This document shows positions 28,901-42,699 of a stretch of DNA of 64,000 bases, in pieces. Source of the DNA: Diprion similis (taxonomy: Eukaryota; Arthropoda; Insecta; Hymenoptera; Diprionidae); assembly GCF_021155765.1 (NCBI RefSeq), contig NC_060106.1, forward strand, positions 4,161,501 through 4,225,500, given 5' to 3'. The notes under the pieces are model-generated. The model did not search any database. It saw only the letters and a program-made list of their open reading frames with translations, and was not told where the DNA came from. The position numbers were made by a program, and so were the translations under genes. Every line of letters starts with the position of its first letter. The stretch's first letter is position 1.

Positions 28901-31900
28901 TGTACTGCTTTTTCACGCTCTCACACTGCGATGATATGCAGGCAGTCAAAGTATTGCAAAATATGTTACAAACGTTCTCGATACTGCAGTATAATGTATC
29001 TATATATAGATAATACCTACCAGTCGGGAGTAAAATTAATCATTTGTTTTCTCCTTTCTTTCCGGGAAGAAATGCCAACAGTATCGCGAAGCTTACAATA
29101 TTCTCCAGACACGTTAACAATGTGAATGGAAATAAGAGAAATGTTCAGTGTAATTCTTGAATGAGCATCACGTTATATTTGAGATATATCATTTATCATT
29201 ACTGCTAAGTACACGTGAAAATTAACTAATAATCATTATTTGTTTACGATCCTGCCATGATTTATGATTTAACGTGAATGGATCACGGAAAAGACCACTT
29301 TTTCTGGTATATACTCAATCAACTGTACCTCAAATACAACTTTGAGTATTACTTCCAATCTCACAAACTCAAATGTGCAAATTAGTTTTCTCTGCTAATA
29401 AATTTTTTTTTTGAATTTGACAGTATACTAGAAATTAAGTAGTATCCGTTTCAAAATTTTAGTTTGTTCGCAATTTCACGTTGCATGTCGTATAATTGCA
29501 AAATAAAAACGTTCCACACACGTAGATGTGCCCACCGGGACGAAAAAAACAAAAAAATTGAACAACAAAACTTGTTCAGAACCAACTACTTTCATGAATG
29601 TATAATTCATAATATTAGATGGATAAAAAATTATTTCAAAAATCAGTTTTCGCTACTTTCGAGTAAAATTAAACGGGCTCAATTTCATAACCTACCACAG
29701 TCCGTCCGTGAATACGATACGAATTCGTTTCTCTAATCGATCGCTTCTATAAATTAATTTCAATAAAAGACTCGAAGAGAGAGCCACAGCAAAAACTGCG
29801 TGAAAAATGCATTCGATTTCCATAAAAAAAAGCATCTATTAAACATCGATAAATCAATTTGAAAACACGATACTGAAAACCTGATTATGAAGCATATAAA
29901 TGTTTCACTCGACGAGCCGCAATTAATGGTCCGTTCGAAATTTTTCAACCCACGTGATATGACGGTGTAAGAAACATGAAACAACGAAAGTAAAATACGT
30001 TTCTCTTAGCTGTTACGAAAGTTGACATAAATCGTAAGACTTGTAAAAATTTTGAAAAATATTATTTTACCCTTCATACATATGCCCGATGAAAATATTA
30101 TTCCGTACCAGAACTCGAAAGATGCAGCGTCATCGCAGCATTCAACTGCAGATCGAGTTGTTTACCCTAACATATAATTTTAATATTATTTTTACTGAAT
30201 ATTGATAGAGCGTCAGTCACCTAAGCCACTCGACATCAACGGGATCTCGTATTTTGATATAACAGCACACAATTCAGAGGATCGCAAGAAGCAGGATCTC
30301 GAGCAGCTTGTTTCCTCCACAAACATCATGGCGACTGCAGTCGAAGTATGATCCATTTCCGGATTGAGTCTAACAATAAGGGGGAAGCATTCGAGTCTCC
30401 GAGAATCAAACATGAGGGACGTTATTTCATTTCGGCCCCGTCGTCTGCGTACACGAATATCATATGCATATCTCTGACCTACATGCGTTACACAAATAAG
30501 CAAGTTGTTGTCTGATTTAATTATCATCGACGTGATTGTACGTGTTGCCTTTCCTATATATTTTTTTTATATCTTCTTCTTTTTCTTTTTTTCCCGTCTT
30601 AAACACAGCGAACATTACAGAGGCAGAAATTAAATCGAGCAGCCTGCCTACTTCTTTATATGTACCACACAAGTATATATGCCTTAACCTATGGGCAGGG
30701 AGCAAGAAATATTCAGGGCGTGGTAGCCGGCTGGCTTGCAGCTTTTGGTAGTCGTCAACATCGCCTCACTTCTGTATAATAACCGCGCATCGATGTATTC
30801 GGTGCTCACTTCGCAATATTATTTATTCCCCAACTTGAAACTCCTACTACGGATTTTCTTACCCAACCTATTTTGCATTCAATATTCAATTGTTCGTTGC
30901 CTTTGTAATAAGATAACCGAGCTTATTGCGCTGCTGTGAAGATCGGTATAAATCGATCTTTAGAATATCTGCAGATACAATATTCCAACTAGTTGTTATT
31001 TGTTATAGGTACTTGAAACTCATCGTTGTTTTAATCATCACTTTTACACAATGTACAATCATACAGCTCATAAAAGAAAGACATAAAAACAGTTCTAATC
31101 TAATTTCTCGGTAACGAACAATAACGATCCCGTTCGAAAGGTTGGACACAGTATTGCGTAAATATTGTGCAATAAACGTCATAATCGCTGCAAATTGCAC
31201 TGTTTCTAACTGCCAATTTTAGCCACGGCTTTTTTTTGTCTGTTATTTACTTCTGCATTTTGCAGAGTGTAAACTTGTAAAAAATCATATTTCATATGTT
31301 CGCAATTATAGTGTAAATCTGTGATTGCGTCATCGCGTCACTTACAAATGATGAACGAGGTACCCGTCTGGTTGTAAGGTTTTTTGTTTCTGATAATGTC
31401 GTCAACCGTGTCCAGCCTGATAAATAATCTTGTTCGAAATTTATTCGAGCCAATATCGAACTTGTAAGCATATAATACTTGTGATCTGATCTGTGGGTTA
31501 TTATACATGAAAGCTTATGAAGCACAGTGGAACAACCTATTCTTACCGAACGTCGAGTCTGCGGGATACCGGCTACTTCGACATGTATAAAATATTGTAG
31601 ACGAGTCGTTTGCTGTAATAATACAATTTTATTCGCGAAGCTTGTCCTTGACGATAGTTCTATACCGTGTTCATTTTTCTATCGATCATTACAAGGTAAT
31701 CGCAAATTAAATTAATTTCCCAAAGGAGTTTAAATCACCGGCGGCAATCTGTACGGCATTATATTACAATGGGTTAATGGGCGTTGAGTTTAAACGGTAA
31801 GAAATCACTGGAGAAGTTTAACAGAAATTACAACAGCTTCTGTGCTCTATACAGGTTTATATGCATAACGAATAGAAAGAAAAATAGCAAAAATTGACAT

Positions 31901-34900
31901 CTTATGATACATCTTGTGTTAATGTGATAATTAATGATTTGCATACATGTTTTTATTTAGAACATAAAATTGTCGTAATGGTGATAAATGTGCAATTAAA
32001 TTACTAGTATATTTTAATTATAATCAAACGAACGGAGCCAAATGTAACCGTCAACTTTATAAATCTATCGAACCTGTTTTTTGTTAACGATTCTAAAGTC
32101 CGTGATTTATTCTTCCAATGCGTTGTGATCACGCGAGATTTTATAAATGCCGAGATACTTTGGACCAAGGTCCTAATCCGATAAATCCTTTTCACATTTA
32201 ATTTACGTCATTATAATTAATTATGGCCCAGCCTCTAGTCTACATTTTTGCAAATATTTAAAACTATGTAAGCAGGACTGCATATCAATTACATTTCAAC
32301 ATGGAATAGGTGTCAGATAGAACGCAAATTGATTCAGCATGAATTAAGAGGCAGGATTTATCGAGGCAATTGATGGTCGCTCTAGCAGGTCAAATTGTAT
32401 AGGCAATCAAATATGGTAAAACGCGAGTATAATATTCTTGCAGAAAAAATGCTGAAATACCTGATCACGAGTTACATCAAAATAGCAGCCTGAACCAATC
32501 ATTAGATAAAGTTTGTTTATCCAAGTCGAACGGTATGTATATACATTCAAAGTATTGGAATAATCTGCAGTGTACTATTGAGAAATTTCATTTTTACATA
32601 TTTACAATCCATTAGATCGTTTTCATCAATTTAATTTCGAACTCTGTAAATACTCGTACGGCAGTTTTTTCAAGAGCTGTTTCCTGCATTTCCAAATTCA
32701 TCACGCACTGTACACATCACTTCCTACATTCAAGATCGTTGAATCAATAATAATCGCATAACTGTAATCAACACAACCATACACCGTAACGATTTCCAAA
32801 GCAAACGGATTTTTAGAAGAAGAAAAAATTCGAAAGACGAGGCTCCTTACTTCTTCCTTTTTTCAATTTGCAAACAGTGCTGCCGATTCCACCAGAATCT
32901 ATGAACCTTATAACAGACTTGACTTAACTTGACTTGAGATCTTACATCGCCAAATCGCATACCGTGCAAGAATACATATCGCAATTGGAGCGATACGTTG
33001 CCACCACATATGTTCAATATCAGTACCATATAGAATCATCGAGATATAAGTTGGCGCAAGAAGTTGTTCTCGCTCAGCTGGGTGCGCGAAACCGATGAAA
33101 GTGATACATGATCATCGGCATGTGCGATACATAAACTGGATCATCCAGAGTTTAAGGTAATAAAGATCGGTGGCCGAAGATTGCGTCAATTTCTCGGCAG
33201 TCGGATTATGGACGCAGCTTCGATTAGGCAACGTCAAAGTCATGTTTGCGCAGCCCACGGATGAGAGCCGGCACGCATCGGTTCTTACCTACACTCGGTA
33301 CCTCGACTAATTAGTCGAAGCACCGCTTTGAGACGAAGTCTTACTTTATCGCTTATAACGATCGTGAGATATCGGTATAATAAGACGGCCCGGCTAGGTT
33401 GCTGTATTGACAAACAGGCATCGGGAGACGAAGAAACTTCAGTCCAGCTGAAGTCGTGCTTCTAAATCACATTTGCCTGATGATTTCCTGGTGAATACTC
33501 TCCACCGGCATTACATTTTTTCCATTCGATTGCGGTTGAAAACCGTCGGCACGTGACGACCAGCTCCAAATCCACCCTGAGCTCCCGATAATGGCGTTTA
33601 TGGGTCCATTGTGTCCTGTGGTCCTAATCTGAACGCGTACAAACCCGTAAAACTGAACGATCCTGGCCTCGCGATCAAGTCACGAGCCACCTCGGAGGTG
33701 TAATAGCTTCATTCACAGAATGATGGATCGAATCCCCGACTATTTCGAGACGAAATAATAATAAACAAGGGAACCAGAGCAGCATCTGGGGAGAAGAGGT
33801 CGCGGCGCCCTGTAGGACCCCCTGGTTCTGTGTGTCAAGGCAGGGTGAAAGGAGGCTCCACCCCGTAACAGGACACAGCCATAATCCCGTGAGACTTGAA
33901 ACCTCCGGGACAACCGGGTCGAGTTCTATGGCTATGGACTAGGCTGCAATGGTGCGAACGAATCAATCCACTACCATTCGTAAGGATCGATTAGGAATTA
34001 GTTCCGTTGGCAACACTTCCTGTCGATCGACTAGGGTAACAGTTCTGCGAAAGAGTGCTACAGCTGAATTGCAGCTTCTAGTGCACCTCGTGCAGGAAAT
34101 TTGAGAACAGGAATTATATACTTGCTAATTGTATAGACCGAGAGAAATTTCTGGTTGTGGGTATACTGTTCGGTCCTTAACTATTTTCACTGTCTACAAT
34201 AAGTGAAAAATGTAGTTATAATTTTGAAACTGTGACCAGAAAATCTAGTAAGTAATAGATACTATTATTTTTAATGATGATCACTCTTGCTCGTTGACGG
34301 TAGATATTGCGATAAGTGAATGTTGACGCAACGATAAGTTAGGTAATGTAGTAATTACAACTGTAATCACACTAAGTAGTTACTCGTACCAAACTTTTTT
34401 TAAGATTACTACAGTTTTTGAATCGTTATTTCAATGATACCTATTTCACTACAATTTTCTCGCAAATGTAACAAAACATTTTTTTTTCAGTATATTGAGT
34501 GCAACACGGGATGATCTAAATTTTTTACATGGATATCAAAATTCGGTTTGCCAATTTTGTGTACTATCGTTATTATACCTTGTTCAGAGTGGAGATCATT
34601 ATTTTTATTCCGTTTTTCTTCACACATTGACTCATATTTATTCTGGACTGTATACTCCTTCCAGTGTTTCCTTTTCAATTCACATTTTCACACACAAATA
34701 TGTATAATGTTTGCAAAAATATTTTGTTCAACCTGCAGTAGGTGCCCCATGAAAAACACGTATTGGAAATGAAAGATCGCATGGTGATGCGGCCAATTTA
34801 AAATCGCGTTAATTGTAAGTCTGTCAATGGGATGTCCAAATTTGACGTATATTCCCACTGCCTGTAATTGAACGTAACATAACGGTGTACAGAGTTATTT

Positions 34901-35385
34901 TTAGTGAAAAAAAGTCATGAATATAGTTTGTATATAATGAAATAGGCTAACCAACAGATTTACTTGAAAAATAAACGAATATTTTCAAAATCTTTTCACA
35001 ATAAGCGTTCAATGAGCACAATTCAGTACCGAAGGCGGAAGTGTAAGCAAAATCACGTTACACCAAGAAAGTATAACAGCGCATGCAGCGTGTCGAATAA
35101 TTGAAGCTGAATCGACGATAACCGTGTCGGTATATTGTTTATGCAAATAGTTTCGAGTCTCACCAAGGAGCTACCTGTATTGTATACCTACACATATAAG
35201 TACCTAAACCTAAAAACTTCGAAGCCGATACGAGACTGGGTTATATAGGTATTATACAGCCTTCGAACAAACCGGCTAATTGTTAAATTGATCTTACCAC
35301 CGTCATTCGTATCGCGCTGACCGAGATGCATAATTTTTCATCCTGTTATACGGGGTCAAAAATTTGCATAATAAATGTTTCGGCA
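25991..35385. other. gene-free stretch with a GC-richer block
   Basis: No exon with a family signature was seen. From about 33.05 to 34.10 kb the sequence is visibly more GC-rich and less repetitive than its flanks, with few A/T runs. It has no long reading frame, so a conserved regulatory block or an untranslated exon is possible but unproven. The rest is ordinary AT-rich spacer with short T runs such as that near 26693. Confidence 0.5.
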
Positions 35386-35401
35386 GGGGGGGGGGGGGGG
35401 G
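35386..35401. repeat. poly-G run (16 G)
   Basis: Sixteen consecutive G residues. This is unusual in AT-rich DNA, able in principle to form a G-quadruplex, and prone to sequencing length error. Confidence 0.95.
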
Positions 35402-37850
35402 ACTAATGTAGAGCGGTGGGATACCGCGCTTGAATAACCGTCAATTAATACGATGCAGTAGATGTGAGACGATGAACGATACGAATGCGCAGACAATAAT
35501 TGGACTGAATTTGCAGATAAACTTGACACATGCATATTGCATGTATCCGTTTCTTATTCTCCATGCCACTTCAATCAAGCTGTCGTCGATCAGTGTTATT
35601 AAATATGCGAAACCGGGTTATCGTGCGAACTTTCACTTTCAAAATCGACCGTTATAACTCTTCACGTTTCCCGATTCCGTAACGAAAAATTATCTCATCC
35701 CCCGTATCGTAATTGAAAATGTGTGGCTTGAATCAAAGCGATTGAGACATTATTTCACACAAGTAGGTGATTCTAAAAACGAAAACTATAAACGCTCTCT
35801 GCAAATTACATAATCGCGAATTTCGTGTCTTTATTATACACGTATATACTGTAAAACTTTATTCGCTTGAAATCGTGACATGCGATGAACACTTGAAACC
35901 GTCAGTTTCTCAAGAGCTAGACAATAGTTTAAAATAAATAAACACTCGTCTTCATACGGTTTCGAATATTAACCCGTCAGGTGTCTTAACGTATTTGTAT
36001 TGCATATTACTATTATACAGACGCTTCTGGGCATTTTATGCGTATTTTATATGGTATATAAATTATCAATTCAAATCTAAGTGGTCGTTATGATTTATCG
36101 AACGCTTTCAAATCGACATACCGAACTGTAATAATATTCCTCGGCAAAACCCTTGCGCAACGAGCAATTTTGGGCCTAATGCGATATTAACAAATGTCCA
36201 TTGATCGCACCGCGCAATTCTCGCGCGTTAAAAGCAAATTTTAGAAAGTCTATTTCCATCATTCCCCTTATGCGCGATGTCACTGTCTCTGCTGCCCCTG
36301 CGCAATTATACCCATTAACCTCTCCCGGTGACACCCGCGCATAGATCGGCTTCTACGTCCTGATCCTTGTTCTTTTTACGGCCTTTTTGTTGTTTTCTTT
36401 TCATTTTTGTTTATTTTTGTTTATTTAATCATTTTTTATACCGCAACCAAGGTGTGGCCGTCGCATTGGCGGAATGAAAACTATCCGTGCAGGCGGTCGG
36501 GTACACCGGATCAAAATTATAACGCGGGCCGATTAAGTCGAGGTGAGACAAAAATAAATTTGCATAAACAGCTCGTGCTCCCGTCGTCCCGGCTGGCGCC
36601 CATATAATAATCTCGTAACGCTGCCGCAGGAACGAAGCCACTTTCAATTTTAGCCACCGCAATTCACGTCCGTTACGCCCGCGACTTTGCGGTGCGTATT
36701 ACACACACGTTGCTCTTTGAATCGTCTCGAGACAATGAGTTCCACTAATTGATATCCCAACGCGTTTATGTACGTTGCTACTTATCTAGGCTAGGCTAGG
36801 ATATCTTACACCGGGAATTTGGAAGAGGTATAAAATATAGACGATCGCTGTCTCGAGACAAGAGAATTTAATACTGGAATATAAACGGCTGAATTTAAGT
36901 GACAAGGTTCGTGGTCGATTCGAAGAACGACTTAATGTAACCGGAAATTGAGACCTGCTGCAGAGGCGCGTATGTAACGTGCAAATCCATAAAACCAGTC
37001 ACACAACTTATTTTGTGGCAATTTTTATAATATATCGTACAGATATATTCACGCACGCGCGTTACATGCAGAAACTATCTGAAGTGAAAAAAATTATCCG
37101 GACAGAAAAAAGTGAGCGCCATTTATATAGATTAACTTTTTTTCTTTCTCGAGGTGAGAATCATGCGAACCATATATCGTGAAAAAAAATCAAACTCAGC
37201 TCGTTCGGACGCTCGAAAATTTACGGATGTTGAGCATGCGATTAGCAGTTAGGCAAGTGATCTAATCCGACAATGGCCGTGGGCTAAATTCTGGAGGAGA
37301 GGAAATCTTCATCTGGATTGCAGGTATGTATACGTCTATAAACTCTACCCTAACGCCACTCTGTTTGGCCCCAATTCGACGTAATCTTCATTGTTTCAAC
37401 GGGTAATCCGGTATAGTAGTCGAATATCCCCTTCTATTTTTTTTTCAGTGTCTAAAATCCTTGCTATTCTCGATAAAACTGTAAGAATTCATTAGCCCGG
37501 CGTTCGCGACATTGTAATCCACTTATTGTTAAAATCGTAGGTGGTTTTCTGCTGCTCTAACAGATACATCGGAAAAGGGATTTAGAATCAAAATTGATCA
37601 TGATATTGAATAAAAACAGAATAATAATCACCGATTTCAGTTGCTTGATACGGCAACGAAGATAATACGATGAATTTTTAAGGAAAAGATCATGAATCAT
37701 GTATTGCTTCATCGTTTCCGCGGTTTGATTATTTGAACTGCAATTAGATAATATTCCTATACAAAGAACCGCGCAATAATCTTACATAAATTGGTTTTAA
37801 GTAAAATCGTTTGGATTTTTGATATGTTGTAGATCTTGCTGTTTTCAAAA
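35402..37850. other. gene-free AT-rich stretch
   Basis: Nothing supportable was found. A short TAGGC tandem occurs near 36788. The open frames here are short and without family signatures. Confidence 0.5.
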
Positions 37851-38480
37851 AAGTCTTCATGGGCACGACCCTCTGCTATAAATATTTCAGGCGCTAGCTG
37901 AGCCCACCGAATCTCAAAATGATCATCCTATACCCAGTATCCCTTTGTGCAAGAAAAACTACAAAAAAAGATTTTTTTCTAAATAATCGCATTTGCTCTT
38001 TTTGCGGCATAATGTACATTAGGGTGATCCTCATTTCAATGCCTTTTAAAACGAATGCAAATGTACAATAAAAAATAAATTTCTGAAAAATTTGACAGAG
38101 TGGCATCAGTTTTGCTCAAATAAAATTTCCCGAGTTTTCTTGTAAAAAAATTCAGAATTCCCTGAAGTTTTCACACGAAACTTAGGTATTGTCGGGCAGC
38201 TTTTATGACCAAAAGCTCCGGAAGTTGTGCACCTTGAATAGATCAATTTGGATCTAAAAACACATAGTATTCCTTCGTTTCTCTCGAATAATTTGAAATT
38301 GAACAATACCATTTTCGAAAGTTAACTCAACTGAATTTACGAAGCATAGTTGAAGTTAAAAAATGGCTTATAAAAAAAAAAACTTTTTTTTTACTATGGT
38401 CCATCATAATTCCCTGACTTTTCCCTGACTTTTCCTGATAAACAAAATTCTCCCTGATGGCCTCAATCATTTTACCTGTA
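37850..38480. repeat. possible dispersed repeat with TTCCCTGACTT tandem
   Basis: The 3' part carries a short tandem of a TTCCCTGACTT-type unit (about 38410-38437, two full copies and one partial). I recall similar 'CCCTGACTTTTCC' words from non-coding insect repeats. The rest is A/T-run-rich with no coding signal. Boundaries are approximate. Confidence 0.3.
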
Positions 38481-38517
38481 GACGACGTCACCTAGTGAGA
38501 CCTATTGCAAATTAGCT

Positions 38518-38664
38518 ATTTGTATGGCATGCCCGTAAACCACCTGTTTTTTTGGCAAGGATAAAAATTTCAGGACGAGCCGAAGGCGAGCCGGAAGCGA
38601 GCCGGAAGCGACTACTGAAATTATCCGAGCCAAAAAACGGTTTACGGGCATGCCACGTACAATA
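38518..38664. repeat. inverted repeat with GGCATGCCCGTAAAC arms
   Basis: Arms of about 40 bp, each containing GGCATGCCCGTAAAC or its complement, face each other around a centre with two to three tandem copies of a GAGCCGGAAGC-like unit (about 38576-38611). It sits directly beside a second inverted repeat, which suggests a nested or composite fold-back element. No coding capacity is evident. Confidence 0.6.
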
Positions 38665-38899
38665 TTTTTTACGGTATGGGCATTGAAAAGCAAAACGAAG
38701 AGTAAGGTTATGTCGCGATCTGTTCGACGAAGCTACTTTATTCAGCAGTTTGGGATGCGCACTTCGAACTGCGCATCAAAACTGCGGAATAAAGACTTTA
38801 TTCCGCAACTTTGTTCGCTGCCGTATAAAGCGTCACTTTACGGAACGAAAACTGCCACAAAAAGTGGACTTTTCAATGCCCATACTGTAAAAAGATATT
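38662..38899. mobile_element. small inverted-repeat element with nested hairpins
   Basis: The outer arms share TATGGGCATTGAAAAG (left, about 38674) with its complement CTTTTCAATGCCCATA (right, about 38869), flanked by matching A/T runs. Inside lies a second strong hairpin at 38736-38794, with arms CTTTATTC-GCAGTTT-GATGCGCA, and further short palindromes follow. This fits a MITE-like fold-back element. The open frames through it on both strands are poor coding candidates because the same words recur in both orientations. Confidence 0.55.
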
Positions 38900-41247
38900 T
38901 TTAGTTCTTCGATGGAAAAATGGACAATAGTTCGTATGCTTATGTAAGCCCTAGATATGCGTTTTCGGTTCTCGTCATTCTATAATCGCAATTTTCCCAT
39001 TGGGATATCAAAAACATCTATTTGCACCGGATTTCACCAGGTAACGTAATCTACGGGTAAAATCATTGAAGTTGGAGGGGATGAGTCCATAGACTCAAAG
39101 TGACTCTTATTCATAAGAGAGGGTCGTACCTGCGGAGACTTTTTTCAGTACGCCAAGATGTAAAGCATATAAAAAATCCAGACGATTTCAGTAAAACTCA
39201 ACTGCTATAAAATTGTTGCGAGGGTCTTTGGTTAACTTGTTTCTGATGAAAAATAAGCAGCAGCTGCAATTGGTTACGCGAGTTGTAGTATGAAGAAAAA
39301 TTTGGCTAAGGTTTTAACCAGTTCTCTACATATGCATATCATATAACTACAAAAGTCATATACGAACATTGTATATGCAGTCAAATATAATCATTATACA
39401 CGTGTATAATTTAAATGCGCGTTGTGCATGTAAAAATGAAATCAACCTACAGGACGTATAATTTTTTGTTCACTAAATGCAATGAATATTCATGAGGTGA
39501 AAATATGAACGAAAGAAAACAAAAAATTTTGGCAATGATAGTTATCAAGACTCGAGTTGGACCTCGAGCTTTATATTCACGTATATAATGCTTAAATGCA
39601 TGTATATTGTATAATATATCATGTGAACCGTAAAAACCTGAAGACCTCGACTTTATTTGGAACCTGGTTCGATAGGATCGCGACTGTGAGACATTCTCGA
39701 TAATCCATACTTATAATTAAGTGAGATGCGACGATGGAGGAGACTTTGATTTTTGCAGAAGAGATGAAAAAAGGTGCAGCCTAGGAACCTGTTACCAAAG
39801 CACATCCTGCGAATCGTGGAGCAATTCGACAGGCTACTGTACATGCAACCCGTTTAGGCGCGATAATACGCGTTCGCACCGACTGCAGGTTTTGAGAAAT
39901 AGTAGCCAAACAAGTTCATACGATATCCAAGTGTCGCGTTACATACATGGGACTTGCGCATATACCATTTCTCCCGTTGCAAAACTCGATTGGTGTTTCG
40001 TTACAATGATACTTCGCTACGCGTGTTCGTAACTTGCACGCATGCATCTTGTACACATCGAGTTGTTACACATTCGATGGTTGAAAATGAATCTGACTAT
40101 AATCTGGAAGGTAAAAATCACCTTGACGTAAAATCGACGGAGACTTTATTTTCGGTTTATTTCGATTCCCGTTTGAATTCCACCCCGTTAAAAACTGTTC
40201 GATTCGCTGTGGTGTTAGGTATATTGTGGTTTTTTGTACTCAAGAGCCGAACGCCAAATTGAATTTGCGAGCCCGTTAAATTCGGCGAGGTTTGTACACC
40301 GAAGAGGATGGGTTACAGGTCCATTGTAGATAACCGCAAGTGATTTTATCACAAGTTAATCGGTCATTAATCCGCTCGAATTGATATTTATTCATCTACG
40401 CATCTGCCCAAAATAGCCTATGTATTTTTTCCGCTACCGCCATTTTTACGGTACCGAGAGCAAATATCTAGCCGTTGATATAATGCTATTCTATTGACAG
40501 TGAAATCGCCCAACGTGTTATAAGAATAATGGGTAGTTTATTAATTAATCAACGACGAAAGACTAAAGTACGTATTTCGAACATTATTAGAATTAATAAA
40601 CAAAAGAAGATGGTGTAGCAAATGCCGCACTTTACTTAAGGCCAGCAGCATCTGACGAGAATTTGCCGACTATTCATGCAAACGTTAACGGCAGAATTTG
40701 AAGACGGTTACCTTCTGAGCAAATTTTCGTGACCATTACTCGGCAGGTAAGTAGGTCTGGATCATGAGAAATCGTCTTAACGATCCGTTAGCTTCTTTAT
40801 CAGCGGGATGTTGTTTTACAAGTAATTCCATAAGCACGCAAAGAGTCCCTAGTCAATGATGCAAAGAACATGATCTGCGCCTGGTAACATCCTCGATGAA
40901 AGCTTATTATCACAAAGGATTTGGGAAGTCGGAGATTTGTTAGTGTCTTCTATCACGAAATAGATTTCCGGAACTAATTTGCGACGCAATTGGATGGTAA
41001 CCACATTTCGGTTACCGACCGATGCTCTTCCGTACTTATAGTCACTCAAGCAGTGGATATTACAGAGCTCGCTTAGTATAGAATCTGGATTTACGCGATG
41101 GATAAAACAATCACGCTAGTCTTACACCAGTAGTTGTTACTATTATAAGTTGTTACATAGTTGTACTTTTGGAATCAGTATCAATTTTCTATAACGGATT
41201 ACAAAGAAGAAAACGATTACCTAATTGAAAATAAAATTTTTAATTTA
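38900..41247. other. gene-free AT-rich stretch
   Basis: Open frames near 39721-40262 (about 100 codons each, overlapping) show no domain signature. They are not joined by convincing splice sites, so I do not call them genes. Nothing else was seen. Confidence 0.5.
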
Positions 41248-41545
41248 CCACGTTTTTGAAACGGACTAGAAGGTAAAAATAATTTTTCCTAGCCCCATAC
41301 AGTTTCAAAACGAAAAACGTGTGGCGCAAGCAATGGATTATTGATGCATTAATGGTTCACCCAAGTCACTAAAAGTTTTATTGCACTGCAAAAGATATGA
41401 ACTGTTGTGTGAGTTTTCTCAACGACAGCTACTCTCCACACTCCTTACTATTATCTATCGCATGCGTTCTACATTTTTCGTTTTAAATCTGTATGAGGAT
41501 ACGAGAAATTATTTTTTACTTTTTAGTCCGTTTTAAAAACGTGGC
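41248..41545. mobile_element. MITE-like element with about 80 bp inverted ends
   Basis: The left end begins CCACGTTTTTGAAACGGACTA. The right end is its near-exact reverse complement (TAGTCCGTTTTAAAAACGTGG), and the match continues inward for about 80 bp through AAAACGAAAAA and CATACAG blocks. The interior is non-coding. Terminal inverted repeats, small size and AT-rich flanks support a non-autonomous DNA transposon. I could not fix the target-site duplication. Confidence 0.6.
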
Positions 41546-41759
41546 AAAGTGAATTTTTATGTTTATCTAAATAATTATTAAAATAAAATGAAGGAAATAA
41601 ATAGTTCTTTTCTGCTTCTGCTTAGTCTTGTGTGTGTGACACTTTGCAATCAATTTTGAACATTTTGATGAGATTATGACAGAGCATGAGGCAAATTTCA
41701 TGTCGCTTGCCGTGTTTATATATGTGTGTGCGCTCGAGTGAGTGTGTACAGTAAGCCAT

Positions 41760-41870
41760 GTTTTATATATAAAATATATATAAAATTATATATTATATAT
41801 AATATTTATATATTAAATAAATAATTAAAGAAAAAAATAAATAAATAAAATTAAATATATATAACGTGGC
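41760..41870. repeat. AT-rich low-complexity tract
   Basis: About 110 bp composed almost entirely of TATA and AAATAA words, including short self-complementary stretches. It follows a GT-rich patch at 41698-41752. Confidence 0.85.
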
Positions 41871-42699
41871 AGCATATATACACAGTCAATTCTTACCGAT
41901 TTTACTTCGGAACCTTAAGATGACGACGCTACTTTTGATGAAATCTAAAACTACTAAGCGACAAATTTTTCAGGACGAATTTTTTGTATGCTCCCAATTA
42001 GAGATAGACCTCCTTTATTCTGGGCTCCATGGTCTTCATGTCAACGTCAGCTCGTATCTTTATAGTTTAATAAAATCAATTACCAAATTTGTACCTAATC
42101 AACCACAAATAATAATGCGTTGTCATCCAGTTCTGAACTAGTTCATAGTAAGTCTCTAGCTCGTCGGGAAGCTAGTTTGAAATCGATTTCAAGATTTGTA
42201 TCGAACAGACAAACAGACAAACAAAGACACAAGAAAGCGACGTAACAAAAACGTGGTAATAATATTTAAAAAAATTTATTCGCTGCGTTGAAACAGAAGA
42301 TGATACGATGAGATATATGTATGTATTTCATAAATCGATGTGCGTCAAGCACCGGCTTGGAAATGCCACGCCATCTCTCAGAACCGAAAAGCATCAAGTG
42401 GACGCGCAAAAAGCGCTGTCAAACTTCATTGAAAACTTGGTTATTCGGAAACACAATAGATTGAAGACTCAGCGTATCGAGTGTGCTTCACTTTTTCATG
42501 CACCGTTTGCGAAATCGACGCGCCGTTGCAGTTTATTTCTGTAATTACGTAAGATCACAAAATATTTTTTTTGTAAAGTAACGTTAAAGTCGATTTAAAC
42601 AGCATTCAAGATTTGTCATAGTTGTTAAAAACTGTAATAGGTATGAGGAATAAGCAACAACCAACGATTGTTTAACACATTAAGTTTTGTTGTATGTTG
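41871..42699. other. gene-free stretch with ACAAACAG patch
   Basis: No gene is supported. A short A/C/G-rich tandem of ACAAACAG-like units occurs near 42208-42232. A 78-codon open frame near 42308 has no recognisable domain and no splice context. Confidence 0.45.

Noticed and set aside
38650-38904. 84-codon plus-strand frame through the palindrome cluster
   Set aside because: The same words appear in both orientations because of the inverted repeats, so the frame reflects repeat structure rather than coding.
39224-39240. TCTTTGGTTA word like the miR-9 family seed
   Set aside because: The following bases differ from miR-9 and no flanking hairpin was found.
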